DNA of 64,000 nt from Alphaproteobacteria bacterium (GCA_020632915.1 JACKEP010000016.1:69804-133803), one strand, 5' to 3'. Shown: positions 41,501-55,592, counted from the first letter of the stretch. Notes: generated from the sequence alone by a model not told the origin. A program made the numbers and translations.

Positions 41501-41974
41501 AGCGGGCGCGCGCGGCGCGGGTGGTTCGTCGATGGCTTCAGCGGCGCCCAGTTCACCACGCCGGGCGCGGTCGACCGCCTGCGCACCTTCCGCGATGGCG
41601 AGGGAAGCGTCGTGATCCTCGCCGCGACCGATCCCGCCAGCCCGTGGGGCGGCGTGCTCGCCTGGCCGCCCACCGTGGTCGACGACGCCAAGCCCCGGCG
41701 GGTCGCGGGTGCGCAGGTGGTGCTCGTCGACGGCGTGCCGGCGGTCTACGTCGGCAAGGGGCAGCGCTCGCTGGTGCTGTTCCAGGGTGCGCTCGACGCG
41801 GACGACGCCCTCGAGGCCGCGATCGGCGCGCTGCGCGGCCGGCTCGACCACCGCAGCGTCCATGTCGCCACGATCGACGGCCTGCCCGCGGCGACCCACC
41901 CCGCCGTCGACCGCCTGGTCGCGGTCGGCATGACGCGCGACCCCAAGGGCCTGACGGTGTCGCGCGCCCGGTAG
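38525..41974 (+). CDS. lhr: Lhr-type superfamily 2 DNA helicase (readable C-terminal 1149 residues)
   Basis: Large helicase-related protein, a 3'-5' ATP-dependent DNA/RNA-DNA helicase linked to DNA repair. The clean frame starts within RecA-like domain 2: VRAHHGSISHEARATIEEQLKRG is the usual post-motif-IV segment, then ATSSLELGIDMGAVDLVI (motif V) and QRVGRAGHQVG (motif VI). The winged-helix domain, the Lhr-specific beta-barrel (RPGDTIILGASAWRIDDITRDRVLVTPAPG) and the Lhr C-terminal extension with HTH-like repeats follow. The first codon of this frame (GTG 38525) is internal to the true gene and not a start; motifs I-IV lie in the damaged sequence upstream. Confidence 0.9.
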   Translation: MRAHHGSISHEARATIEEQLKRGEIPAIVATSSLELGIDMGAVDLVILVESPGSASRGLQRVGRAGHQVGAVSEGRIFPKFRGDLLEAAVVAQHMAAGEIEAMAMPRNCLDVLAQQVVAMVSQAPIAVDDLLARVRRAAPYADLSRDLLVSVLDMLSGRYPSDAFADLSPTISWDRATDVLSPRRSARLLAVLNGGTIPDRGLYTVHLGEGGPRLGELDEEMVYESRPGDTIILGASAWRIDDITRDRVLVTPAPGATGRLPFWRGERPGRPLELGRSVGAFLRTLDGKDGDEATAWLQETTPLDVLAAGNLVAYVAEQKAATGALPTDRAITLERFRDELGDWRVCLLTPFGSRVHAPWALALQAMLGASTGLDVEAFYSDDGIALRFADGDEVPSADRLVPEPEEVEALVVDQLRHAALFATRFREAAGRALLLPKRRARGRTPLWLQRRKSSELLAAALQFPAFPVVLETYRECLQDVFDLPALQGILTDIRRRRIRVDEVDTRTASPFARSLVFQYIAAYLYDGDAPLAERKAAALALDRTLLAELLGQAELRELLDADAVAEVEAELQHLADDRRVAHVDALHDLLRRLGDLSLLDARARATDDPGPWLAELVASRRALEVRIQGEVRWIAIEDASRYRDALGTMLPPGVPGTFLEPVDEPLEGLIRRYARTHGPFHGSDLAARYGLTVGVVDAVLRALEARGLLVHGELRPGGTRREWCDADVLRRLRQRSLARLRKEVAPVEAPVYARFLLAWHGVGSRRGGIGRLQEVLDQLQGTPLPFSVLEGEILRARVPDYQPMFLDQLGAMGEVVWIGRGALGTKDGRVALYRRTQVPILVDPPDDTPPADPIAAAVLDHLVTRGASFLTELQQAVDQHPSCAATSLQDLVATLWDLAWAGHVTNDTFQPLRGLSQTSGRSRDRWIRAAGGRWSAVRSLVGRPGDPTERAVARATSLLERYGVVSREAVGAEEVPGGFSGLYPVLKAMEESGRARRGWFVDGFSGAQFTTPGAVDRLRTFRDGEGSVVILAATDPASPWGGVLAWPPTVVDDAKPRRVAGAQVVLVDGVPAVYVGKGQRSLVLFQGALDADDALEAAIGALRGRLDHRSVHVATIDGLPAATHPAVDRLVAVGMTRDPKGLTVSRAR

Positions 41975-42022
41975 GCGTCCAACATCGCCGGGCGGCGCGC
42001 GTTGACGAGACCGGGAGCTGAC

Positions 42023-43330
42023 GTGACGTTCGATCCGATCCTCGCCGTGCACCGCTTCGGCCTCGGCGCCCGCCCGGGCGAAGCGGGCCGGGTGGGCGCG
42101 GATGCGCGCGGGTGGCTGCTCGGCCAGCTCGACGGCGCAGAGGTGGCCCCCCGTCTCGCCGCCTTGCCCGCCTCGGAGGATCAGGTGGTCGCAGCGGCCG
42201 CAGCGCTGCGTCGACGGGACACGGCGGCGCTGCAGGCGCAGGTGGTGTCGATGTTCCGCGCCGAGGCCGGCGCGCGCGCCCTGCACCGCATCGACACCGC
42301 CCAGCCGTTCCGCGAGCGCTGGGTCGCGTTCTGGTCCAACCACCTGTGCGTGTCGACGTCCAACGCGCTGGTCCGCCTCGTGGCCGGCGCCTACGAGCGC
42401 GACGCCATCCGCCCCCACGTCACCGGATCGTTCGCGGCGCTCCTGCTGGCCAGCGCGCGTCACCCTGCGATGCAGCTGTACCTCGACCAGACGGCGTCGA
42501 TGGGCCCGAACAGCCCCGTGGGGCGACGGGCCCGCCGCGGCGCCAACGAGAACCTCGCGCGGGAGCTGCTGGAGCTGCACACGCTCGGGGTCGACGGTGG
42601 GTACGGCCAGGCCGACGTGGAGGGCCTGGCCGCCGTGCTGACCGGCTGGACCTTCGTGCGCACGGACCGCACGACGCCGGGCCACTTCCTGTACGACCCC
42701 CTCAGGCACGAGCCGGGTGCGCACGTCGTGCTCGGGCGGTCCTACGAGGGGGACGCCGGGGAGGCCGCGCTGACCGCCCTCGCGGCCCACCCGTCGACCG
42801 CAGCCCACCTCGCCCGCAAGCTCGTGCGCCACTTCGTCGACGACGACCCGCCCGCCGACGCCGTCGCCGCGGTGGAGGCCACGTGGCGCAGGACCGACGG
42901 CGATCTGCGCGCCGTCGCGACGGCGATCGTCGACCTGCCCCAGGCCTGGGACCGTCCCCTGTCCAAGCTGCGGTCCCCGGACGACTACGTCACTGCCGTG
43001 GGGCGCGCCCTCGGCGGCGCGAACGACGCCGAGCTGCTGCTGCGGGCGCTGCAGACCCTCGGCCAGCCCACGTGGGGACCCCCGTCTCCCCAGGGGTGGC
43101 CCGACACCGGCGTGGACTGGGCGAGCCCGGCCGCGATCACCGGACGCGTCGGCTTCGCGGAGCGGGTGGCCCAGGTGTCGTGGGACGTGGTGCCCGATCC
43201 GGTCGACCACGCCGACGACCTGCTGGGGGCGCTGCTGGGGCCACGCACGCGGGAGGCGCTGGCGACGAGCCGCACCCGCGCGGACGCGGTCGCCCTGCTG
43301 CTGGCGTCTCCCGAGCTGCAGCGGAGGTGA
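42023..43330 (+). CDS. DUF1800 family protein
   Basis: 435 aa. HRFGLGARPGEAGRV near the N-terminus, RERWVAFWSNHLCVS, ANENLARELLELHTLGVDGGYGQADVEGLAAVLTGW and HLARKLVRHFVDDDPP are the conserved blocks of DUF1800, usually encoded next to a DUF1501 gene, as here. Function is unknown; the pair is frequent in Planctomycetes, Myxococcota and other bacteria with many secreted proteins. GTG 42023 with GGGAG upstream is preferred over TTG 42002. It ends two bases before the next start, so translation is coupled. Confidence 0.9.
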   Translation: MTFDPILAVHRFGLGARPGEAGRVGADARGWLLGQLDGAEVAPRLAALPASEDQVVAAAAALRRRDTAALQAQVVSMFRAEAGARALHRIDTAQPFRERWVAFWSNHLCVSTSNALVRLVAGAYERDAIRPHVTGSFAALLLASARHPAMQLYLDQTASMGPNSPVGRRARRGANENLARELLELHTLGVDGGYGQADVEGLAAVLTGWTFVRTDRTTPGHFLYDPLRHEPGAHVVLGRSYEGDAGEAALTALAAHPSTAAHLARKLVRHFVDDDPPADAVAAVEATWRRTDGDLRAVATAIVDLPQAWDRPLSKLRSPDDYVTAVGRALGGANDAELLLRALQTLGQPTWGPPSPQGWPDTGVDWASPAAITGRVGFAERVAQVSWDVVPDPVDHADDLLGALLGPRTREALATSRTRADAVALLLASPELQRR

Positions 43331-43332
43331 GG

Positions 43333-44511
43333 ATGTGGAGCCGACGACGCCTGCTGACCCACACCGCCGCGCTCGCCGGCGCGGCGTCGACGTGGGGTGC
43401 CCTGCCCCGCCGCGCCCACGCGGCGTCGCCGGACGCACCGCGGCTGGTCGTGTGCGTCCTGCGCGGCGGCCTCGACGGCCTGCTCGCGGTGCCGCCCGTC
43501 GGCGATCCGGACTACGCCAGCGCGCGCGGGCCGATGGCGCTGTCTCCGGACGAGCGTGCCACCGCGATCCGCCTCGACGACACCTTCGCGCTCCACCCGG
43601 CGCTCGCCGCGCTGGCGCCCCTCTGGGCGGCGGGCGAGCTCCTCCCCGTGCACGCGACGGCCACGGCCTACCGCGGGCGCTCGCACTTCGACGCGCAGGA
43701 CGCGCTGGAGTCGGGGCTGCCCGGTGCAGGGCGCCCGGACGCCGGGTGGCTCGGTCGCACCTTGAGCCTCGCGCCGCCGCCGACGCCCCCGATGGCCGTG
43801 GGACGCGGGGTGCCGCTGCTGCTGCGGGGGGCGCCCGACGCCACCGCGGTCGACCCGGTGGGCCTGGGCCTGCGCGACGACGCCCTGTCGGACCGCCTCG
43901 CGGCGCTGTACCTCGACGACCCGCTGCTCGGGCCGGCGCTCGCCCGCGGGGTCGCGGCGCGCGCAGTCGCCGACGAGGCGGGGATGGGCCACGGCGGGCC
44001 CCAAGGCCTCGGCCGGCTCGGCGACGTCGTCGCGCGCTTGATGGTCGACCCGGGAGGACCGACGGTGGTCACCCTCGACGTGCCCGGATGGGACAGCCAC
44101 GCGCGGGAGCGCGCGCTCACCGGCCGCCTCGCCGGGCTGGCGGACGCGGTGGTCGCCCTGCGCACGGGCCTGGGTGCCCTCTGGTCGCGCACCGTCGTGG
44201 TGGTGGTCACCGAGTTCGGCCGCACCGTGGCGGGCAACGGCACCGACGGCACCGATCACGGCACGGGTGGCGTGGCGCTGCTCGCCGGCGGCGCGGTCGC
44301 GGGCGGGCGCGTCCTCGCCGACTGGCCCGGCCTCGGCCGTGGGACGTTGCTCGACGGCCGCGACCTGCGGCCCACGACCGACCTGCGCAGCGTGCTCGCA
44401 GGCGTGGTCGGTCCACACCTCGGCGTGACCGGCGCCGCCTTGCGCCGCGAGGTGTTTCCCGACGCCGCGGGCATCCCGTCCACGCCCGATCTGGTGCGCG
44501 CCGGGCGCTGA
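43333..44511 (+). CDS. DUF1501 family protein, Tat-exported
   Basis: 392 aa. The N-terminus SRRRLLTHTAALAGAAST is a twin-arginine signal, consistent with export in folded form. The body follows the sulfatase/alkaline-phosphatase-like fold seen in DUF1501: LVVCVLRGGLDGLLAVPP, HATATAYRGRSHFDAQDALE, VVVVVTEFGRTVAGNGTDGTDHGTGGVALLAGG. This includes the TEFGRT and DHG motifs that hold metal-binding residues in the superfamily. ATG 43333 has GAGGTGAGG upstream. It forms an operon with DUF1800. Confidence 0.9.
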   Translation: MWSRRRLLTHTAALAGAASTWGALPRRAHAASPDAPRLVVCVLRGGLDGLLAVPPVGDPDYASARGPMALSPDERATAIRLDDTFALHPALAALAPLWAAGELLPVHATATAYRGRSHFDAQDALESGLPGAGRPDAGWLGRTLSLAPPPTPPMAVGRGVPLLLRGAPDATAVDPVGLGLRDDALSDRLAALYLDDPLLGPALARGVAARAVADEAGMGHGGPQGLGRLGDVVARLMVDPGGPTVVTLDVPGWDSHARERALTGRLAGLADAVVALRTGLGALWSRTVVVVVTEFGRTVAGNGTDGTDHGTGGVALLAGGAVAGGRVLADWPGLGRGTLLDGRDLRPTTDLRSVLAGVVGPHLGVTGAALRREVFPDAAGIPSTPDLVRAGR

Positions 44512-44633
44512 AGCACGCCGCGCGCCAGTCGCGGCCCCACCCCCCGGCACGATGCGCTACCCTGGACGCCGCGCCACGTCCGACCGGGGGGTCGGGCGGG
44601 GCCGGACCGTCGGCCTGGCGCGCGGGGGGACCC

Positions 44634-47546
44634 ATGTTCGAAGCGACGACCCATGCGTTGTTGGTGACCGACGTCGTCGACTCCACATCCCTCGGCCAGG
44701 CGCTCGGCGACGTGCGGATGGCGGCGGTGTGGGCCGCTCACGACCGGCTCGCCCGCGACCTCCTCGTGACGCACGGCGGCCGCGAGATCGACAAGACGGA
44801 CGGCTTCCTGCTGCTGTTCGAGCGCGCCGATCAGGCGGCGTCGTACGCCCTCGCCTACCACCGCGCCCTCGCCACCCTCGACCCGCCGTTGACCGCCCGG
44901 GCAGGACTCCACGTGGGAGCGGTCGTCCTGCGCACGGCCGACGCCGCCGACGTGGCGCGCGGCGCCAAGCCCGTCGACCTGGACGGACTCGCCAAGGCCA
45001 TGGCCGCGCGGGTCTCCTCGCTGGCGCGCGGCGGCCAGACGTTGCTGACGGCCACTGCCCATGACGGGCTCGGTGCCGCCGTCCATGCACGCAGCCACGG
45101 GCACTACCGGCTCAAGGGTGTCGACGCACCGGTCGAGCTGTTCGAGATCCGCGCGGGGGACGACGACGGCTTCCGCCCTCCGGACGACACACCGAAGGCG
45201 TACCGCGTGGTGGCATCCGAGGCGGGGTGGACACCGCGCCGCGAGGTGCCGCATCGCCTCCCGCGTGTCCGCGACGCCTTCGTCGGGCGCGCCCGCGACC
45301 TCGCCGAGATCGCCCGTCGCCTGGACGACGGCGCGCCGCTGCTCACGCTCCTCGGCACCGGGGGTACGGGCAAGACGCGCCTGGCGGTGCAGTACGGCCA
45401 CGCGTGGCTCGGCGACTGGGCGTCGGGCGTGTGGTTCTGCGACCTGAGCGAGGCGCGCTCGGCCGAAGGGATCGCCCAGGTGGTCGCGTCGACCCTCGGC
45501 GTGGCGCTGAACACGGCCGACCCCGTGCGCCAGCTGGCCAGCGCCCTCGCCGGCCGGGGTCCGTCCCTGCTGGTGCTCGACAACTTCGAGCAGGTGGTGG
45601 CGTTCGCCTCCGAGACCGTCGGCCGCTGGCTCGACGCCGCACCGCAGACCCAGTTCCTCGTCACGTCGCGCGAGCCGCTCGGGCTCCCCGGCGAGCAGCG
45701 GATGCCGGTGGCGCCGTTGTCTCCGGACGAGGCCGTGTCCCTGTTCCAGACCCGCGCCGCGCAGGTCGGCGGCACCGCAGACGACCTCGCAGCGATCCGT
45801 GAGCTCGTGGCGCTCCTCGACCTGCTGCCGCTGGCGATCGAGCTCGCCGCCGCCCGCGTGCCGGTGATGACGCCGGCCAGGATGCTGGAGCGCATGGGGC
45901 AGCGGTTCAAGCTGTTGGCGTCGTCCGGCGGTCGCCACAGCCGACAGGCGACCCTGCGAGCGACGCTCGACTGGTCGTGGGAGCTGCTGTCGACGGACGA
46001 ACAGCGCGGCCTCGCCCAGCTGTCGGTGTTCGAGGGCGGCTTCGACCTCGCGGCCGTAGAGGCCGTGTTGGACCTCGACGACGCGTGGCCCACCGACGTC
46101 CTGCAGGCGCTGGTCGACAAGTCCCTCGTCCGCCGCATCGACGACGACTGGTTCGGCCTGCTGCTGAGCGTCCAGGAGTACGCCGCCGAGCGGGTCGAGG
46201 ATCGCGATGCCGCTGAACGCCGCCACGCAGCGCACTTCGCCCGCCTGGGCGATCGCGCCGAGCTGGTCGCGCTCGAGGTGCGCTCGGCCGACGAGCTCGG
46301 TCCGTTCCTGCGCGAGATCGACAACCTCGTCGCCGCGTGCCGGCGCTGCGTACGCCGCGGCGAAGGCCAGGACGCCGCCCGGTGTGCCCTCGCGGTCCAT
46401 GCCATCGTCGAGCGCTGTGGTCCCTTCCAGCTCGCCGCCGAGCTGGGGGCGCTGGTGGTGTCCTGCCCCGGCGTCCCCGACGCCGAGCGCGCGCGTGTGG
46501 GCGCGATGGTGGCGGACGGCCACCGGTGGCTCGGGCGCCTCGATGCGGCCCTCGACACCCTGCATGTGGCCGAGGCGGATGCCCGCCGCAGCGACGACCC
46601 GACCGCCCAGGCCACCGTGGCGCTGGCGCTTGGCAGCACCCTGTCCCAGCGCGGGGCCTTCGACGACGCGATGGCGCACCTGCAGGAGGCGTCGCGGATC
46701 GCCCGCGCCCACGGGCTGCCCGACATCGACGTGGTCGCCCAGCGGGAGGTTGGCGGGGTCCTCGACGCGACCGGGCGCCGCGCCGCGTCGTTCGACGTCT
46801 ACGACGGGGCCCGGGTCGTCGCCGAGCAGCAGGGCTTCGGTCGCCTCCTCGGCATGGTCCTGAGCAGCCTCGCGAACCACCACCAGACGCATGGACGGAT
46901 CGCCGAGCTCCACGCGACGGCCCACCGCGCCCACACCCTCCTGCTCGCCGCGGGCTCCCGGCACGCCGCGGCCGTGGTGATGGGCAACATGGGCCGCCAC
47001 CTGTCCGATGCCGGTCGCGACGCCGAGGCCGAGGCCGTGCTGCGGTCGGCGCTGGATCTCCACCGGGAGATGGGCGCCACCTACGCCCAGACCTTCTGGC
47101 TGGGCACGCTGTCCCACATCGCAGCACGCCGCGGACAGGTCGCCGAAGCCCGCGCGATGAACGTGGCCTCGATCGCCCTGGCCTCCGAGCGCCCGATCGC
47201 CCTGTTGGCCGCCCTCATCGACGCGACCCGCATGCACCTGTTCGCACGCGACTACGTCGGTGCGCGCGAACGGATGCACGAGATCGACGCGCTCGATCCG
47301 TCGGTCCACAGGATCGCGTACGACCTCCTCGACGCCGAGGTCCTCGCCGGCGAGGGCCGGACCGAGGCCGCTTGGGCAGCCTACGCCCGGGCGTGCGACG
47401 AGCCCACGGTGTCCGACGCGTCCGCCGCGGCGCTCCGGGAGCGCGTCGTCGCCGCGCTGGCCCACGCCGCTGGCGACGCCGAGGCCTGTCCGCCCCCCGC
47501 CCCGGGGACCGCAGCGACGGTCGACACCGACCAGGCGGCTCCATAG
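44634..47546 (+). CDS. class III cyclase-domain regulator with NB-ARC ATPase and TPR repeats
   Basis: 970 aa. Residues 1-170 are a class III adenylate/guanylate cyclase-like domain with two metal Asp positions (LLVTDVVDSTSL and DKTDGFLLLF) and LHVGAV; the usual purine-specifying residues cannot be assigned by eye. A STAND-type ATPase follows, with Walker A GTGGTGKT at 241-248, Walker B LLVLDNFEQV and TSREPLGLPGEQ, then a winged-helix segment (LRATLDWSWELLS...LSVFEGGFDL) and a TPR-rich C-terminus (GRLDAALDTLHVAEADARR; SDAGRDAEAEAVLRSALDLH). It is a signal-dependent switch; the ligand is unknown. ATG 44634 follows a GGGGGGA run. Confidence 0.88.
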   Translation: MFEATTHALLVTDVVDSTSLGQALGDVRMAAVWAAHDRLARDLLVTHGGREIDKTDGFLLLFERADQAASYALAYHRALATLDPPLTARAGLHVGAVVLRTADAADVARGAKPVDLDGLAKAMAARVSSLARGGQTLLTATAHDGLGAAVHARSHGHYRLKGVDAPVELFEIRAGDDDGFRPPDDTPKAYRVVASEAGWTPRREVPHRLPRVRDAFVGRARDLAEIARRLDDGAPLLTLLGTGGTGKTRLAVQYGHAWLGDWASGVWFCDLSEARSAEGIAQVVASTLGVALNTADPVRQLASALAGRGPSLLVLDNFEQVVAFASETVGRWLDAAPQTQFLVTSREPLGLPGEQRMPVAPLSPDEAVSLFQTRAAQVGGTADDLAAIRELVALLDLLPLAIELAAARVPVMTPARMLERMGQRFKLLASSGGRHSRQATLRATLDWSWELLSTDEQRGLAQLSVFEGGFDLAAVEAVLDLDDAWPTDVLQALVDKSLVRRIDDDWFGLLLSVQEYAAERVEDRDAAERRHAAHFARLGDRAELVALEVRSADELGPFLREIDNLVAACRRCVRRGEGQDAARCALAVHAIVERCGPFQLAAELGALVVSCPGVPDAERARVGAMVADGHRWLGRLDAALDTLHVAEADARRSDDPTAQATVALALGSTLSQRGAFDDAMAHLQEASRIARAHGLPDIDVVAQREVGGVLDATGRRAASFDVYDGARVVAEQQGFGRLLGMVLSSLANHHQTHGRIAELHATAHRAHTLLLAAGSRHAAAVVMGNMGRHLSDAGRDAEAEAVLRSALDLHREMGATYAQTFWLGTLSHIAARRGQVAEARAMNVASIALASERPIALLAALIDATRMHLFARDYVGARERMHEIDALDPSVHRIAYDLLDAEVLAGEGRTEAAWAAYARACDEPTVSDASAAALRERVVAALAHAAGDAEACPPPAPGTAATVDTDQAAP

Positions 47547-47574
47547 GGCCACGGCCTCCTGCCTTGGACCGGAC

Positions 47575-49221
47575 ATGAACGCGCCGACGGAAGCGCTGCG
47601 GACGTTGCTGCACGTCGACGTCGATGTCCCCGACACGCCGCTGGTGGTGGCCTGGGTCGACGCGGTGCGCGCACGGGTGCTGGCCCGGCGCGCGTCGGGG
47701 CTCGGCACCTGGCGCACGGCTCCGGACGGCGCGGCGTGGCTCGACACCGGCGTCGACGCGGCGCTGCGGGGCCTCGCCGATCGGGTGCTGGGCGCGGCCG
47801 TGCGTACCGGCCCCGTCTCGGCGGCGGACATCGTCACGCTCGATCGCGCGGCCGCAGACGTGGCGGCGGCCGTGGAGCGGGCCTGGCAGGCGTGGACCGC
47901 CCCGCGCGCGCTCGACCCGCACCGGGTGCTGGTGCCCGTGGAGACGCTCGACGTCGCCGCGCGGGCCCGGCTGGACGCCCACGTGGCGTCGTGGCGGGAC
48001 GCCGTCCAGGACGGCTGGCTCGACACCGCGTCGCTGGACGACCGCCTCGTCGCACCGCTCGTCGCCGCGCTCGCCGACCCCGCCGTGCGGATCGTCGTAG
48101 GCGACAACCGACCCGTCCTGCGCGCCCTCGCCACCGAAGGCCTCGTGGTGGACGCCGTGGTCGAGGACCCGCCCTACGACAGCGGCAGTCCGGACCTCAC
48201 CTACGACGACACCTTCCCGCCCGGGGCGTGGCGGGCGACGCTGGCCGAGCACCTCGCCCTGGTGGCGCCGCTGCTCGCGCCGCACGGTCAGGTGGTGGTC
48301 CACATCGACGAGCACCGGGCAGCCGATCTGCAGGACCTGATGCGCGCGACGTTCGGCGTGGGCCACCTGGGCTCGGTGGTGTGGGACAAGCGCAACCCCA
48401 AGGGCGACGCGCGCGGGCTGGCGGCCCAGCACGAGCGCATCGAGTGGGCGGTCCGCGACGTCGACGCCCTCGCGGCGCGGGGCGGCCTGCGCCGTCCCAA
48501 GGCCCACGCGGTCGACCTCCTCGCCACGGCCTCGGCCCTGGTCGCGACCCACGGCGTCGACGCAGCCCGGCCGCTCTGGCGGGCCCACCTGCGCACCGTG
48601 CCGGGGCTGTCGGAGGGCACCCGGGCGTACCGTGAGCTCGACGAGACAGGGCGGCCGTACCGCAAGGTGAGCCTCGCGTGGCCCAACAAGCGCCGACCGC
48701 CGGACGCCTACTTCACGCCCGTGGTGCACCCCACGACCGGACAGCCGTGTCCCGTGCCACGGCGTGGGTGGCGCCACCCGCCGTCGACGCTGTCCCGCAT
48801 GGCGGCGGAGGGGCGCCTGCGCTTCGGGCCGGACCACACGACCCAGCCCACGCGGATCCTCCGCCTGGACGAGGTGCTCACCGAGCCCGTCCCGTCGGTG
48901 CTCTACCACGCCGGCGCCGACGACGCGCGACTCGCGGCGTTGGGGCTCCACTTCCCGTTCAGCAAGCCCGTGGCGCTGGTGCGCCGCCTCCTGGCGACCG
49001 CAGCGCCCGCGCCGCACAGCGTCGTGCTCGATGGCTTCGCCGGATCGGGATCGACCGCGGTGGCCGCGCTCGAAGACGCCGCGGAGGGCCTGCCGCGCCG
49101 GGTGGTGCTCGTGGAGGCGGACGCGGGCACCGTGGACAGGGTGTTGCTGCCGCGCCTGTTGGCCGCCCTGCGCGAACGTCCCCTGCCGGGCGCGTGGATC
49201 CGGGTCGACGCCCTGGCGTGA
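47575..49221 (+). CDS. orphan type III-like site-specific DNA methyltransferase
   Basis: 548 aa. The catalytic motif DPPY is at residues 198-201 in the context VVEDPPYDSGSPDLTYDD, and the SAM-binding FxGxG block DGFAGSGS is at 486-493. The motif order, with the methylation site first, is that of beta-class N6-adenine or N4-cytosine enzymes such as type III Mod. SVVWDKRNPKGDARGL is also typical of Mod proteins. The N-terminal 190 residues have no recognised domain. No restriction subunit or Res-like helicase follows, so it is an orphan methyltransferase. Confidence 0.82.
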   Translation: MNAPTEALRTLLHVDVDVPDTPLVVAWVDAVRARVLARRASGLGTWRTAPDGAAWLDTGVDAALRGLADRVLGAAVRTGPVSAADIVTLDRAAADVAAAVERAWQAWTAPRALDPHRVLVPVETLDVAARARLDAHVASWRDAVQDGWLDTASLDDRLVAPLVAALADPAVRIVVGDNRPVLRALATEGLVVDAVVEDPPYDSGSPDLTYDDTFPPGAWRATLAEHLALVAPLLAPHGQVVVHIDEHRAADLQDLMRATFGVGHLGSVVWDKRNPKGDARGLAAQHERIEWAVRDVDALAARGGLRRPKAHAVDLLATASALVATHGVDAARPLWRAHLRTVPGLSEGTRAYRELDETGRPYRKVSLAWPNKRRPPDAYFTPVVHPTTGQPCPVPRRGWRHPPSTLSRMAAEGRLRFGPDHTTQPTRILRLDEVLTEPVPSVLYHAGADDARLAALGLHFPFSKPVALVRRLLATAAPAPHSVVLDGFAGSGSTAVAALEDAAEGLPRRVVLVEADAGTVDRVLLPRLLAALRERPLPGAWIRVDALA

Positions 49222-49240
49222 TCGCGAGCCCGCGATCCGG

Positions 49241-50428
49241 TCAGCGCACGCCCGACGCGATCTCCAGCGACACAGCCGGGCCCAGGCCCTCGGCCCCGTC
49301 GGCGTTGAGCCAGGCCGCGTCGCTCGCGACACGCATCCCGTCGGGCACCGTGGACAACCGGGTGCGCACCCAGGCCACGGCGAGGGTCTGGGTGATCCGC
49401 CGCGTGTCGGCGGGGTCGAGGAAGCCGCCCGCCGCACCTGCGCAGTCCTCGACCGGGAGCAGACCGCACAGGTCGGTGAACCCCCAGTGCCCTGCCCCCT
49501 CCAGCGTCGCGAGCACCTTCGGCGCGCCGAGCGCGTCGTAGGTGGGCCGGATCTCGCGCGCGTACGGCAGATCGCCGTCGCGCGTCCCCCCGATCACCAG
49601 GGGTGTCGCGACCGTGCGGAGCCCGCTGCCGTCGCGCCCGAAGGCGTACCAGCCACCGGGGGCGAGCATGACGGCCACGGTGGCGCGGGGATCGGCGACC
49701 GCCCACCGGGTGGCCGCGTCGCGGTCGAAGGTCTGTCCGTCGAAGAAGGCGCACGCCGGCCCGGCCCCGGCGGCGCACGCGGCCTCGAAGCCGTCGAGGT
49801 CGAGGCGTCCGCCGGCGACGGCCAGCGCGGTCCAGGCACCGAACGAGTGGCCGATCATGGCGTAGGCACGCGCATCGACGACCAGGCCCGCCACCCCGGG
49901 GTCGGCCAGCGCATCGACGGCGTCGGCGATGTCGGTCGGACGACGGACCGCCACGTCGGCCGCCTCCTGGGGACGCAGCGTGGTGAGCGTCGAGCCGTCG
50001 TGGTCGGGCGCGACGACGACGAAGCCGTGGCTCGCGAGCCGCTCGCAGAGGAACGCCGACTGCCACCGCACGCCGCCGAAGCCGTGCGAGAACGCGACCA
50101 CCGGGTACGGACCGCCGACGCCGCGCACGGGCGCGTCCCGGTAGGCCCCGCCGTCGATCCCCAGCACGTCGGCGGTGTAGCGCCCCGGCGCGCTGTCCGC
50201 AGGGGGGGCCGCCGGGTACCACACCTCCACGGTGAGCGGCCCGAGGTCGTCACGCGGCACCACGAGGGTGGTGGCGCCGACGCGATAGGGGCCGGGCGCA
50301 TCGGCTGCGACCGGCGCCGGCGCCACGTCGACGACAGCGACGTCGGTGTCGGTGTCGTCGACCGGGACGTCGACCGGTGCGCACGCGACGACCCCCAGCA
50401 CGAACGACCCGGGCAGCACCTTTGTCAC
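49241..50428 (-). CDS. alpha/beta-hydrolase lipoprotein (PAF-acetylhydrolase/dienelactone hydrolase-like)
   Basis: 395 aa. The short signal ends in the lipobox VVAC; a small Asp/Thr linker (VDDTDTD) follows. The hydrolase domain shows the oxyanion region YPVVAFSHGFGG, the nucleophile elbow MIGHSFGAW, a catalytic Asp candidate in TRDGDLPYAREI, and His in LEGAGHWGF. The architecture resembles platelet-activating factor acetylhydrolase-like enzymes. GTG 50428 with GGAGA upstream is the preferred start; GTG 50446 is also in frame. It is divergent from the LTD lipoprotein gene across 190 bases. Confidence 0.78.
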   Translation of the reverse strand: MTKVLPGSFVLGVVACAPVDVPVDDTDTDVAVVDVAPAPVAADAPGPYRVGATTLVVPRDDLGPLTVEVWYPAAPPADSAPGRYTADVLGIDGGAYRDAPVRGVGGPYPVVAFSHGFGGVRWQSAFLCERLASHGFVVVAPDHDGSTLTTLRPQEAADVAVRRPTDIADAVDALADPGVAGLVVDARAYAMIGHSFGAWTALAVAGGRLDLDGFEAACAAGAGPACAFFDGQTFDRDAATRWAVADPRATVAVMLAPGGWYAFGRDGSGLRTVATPLVIGGTRDGDLPYAREIRPTYDALGAPKVLATLEGAGHWGFTDLCGLLPVEDCAGAAGGFLDPADTRRITQTLAVAWVRTRLSTVPDGMRVASDAAWLNADGAEGLGPAVSLEIASGVR

Positions 50429-50618
50429 CGATTGTCTCCGCGGCACGGTTCCGTGCGTTCGTAGCCGATCCCACCACCTGCCGCACCGGTGGCGATCGCG
50501 ACCGTCGCAACCCCGTGACGACCGCGGGAAATCCCTTTCCTGTCGCGGTGCACCCGCGTAGGATGCGACCGTCCGGGCCAGCACACCCGGGACCCCCGGC
50601 CCCACCCGAGAGGACCTC

Positions 50619-52724
<2,106 letters not shown>

Positions 52725-52836
52725 CGGTCCGCTCGACCCGAGCGGCCGCCGTCCGTACGATGCGCTAGGCCTCCCGTGCCCCGTCCACCGCGTCCGGTGA
52801 CGGGGCACGCCGCATTCCGACCCTGGCGAGGATCCC

Positions 52837-53982
<1,146 letters not shown>

Positions 53983-53984
53983 GG

Positions 53985-55592
<1,608 letters not shown>

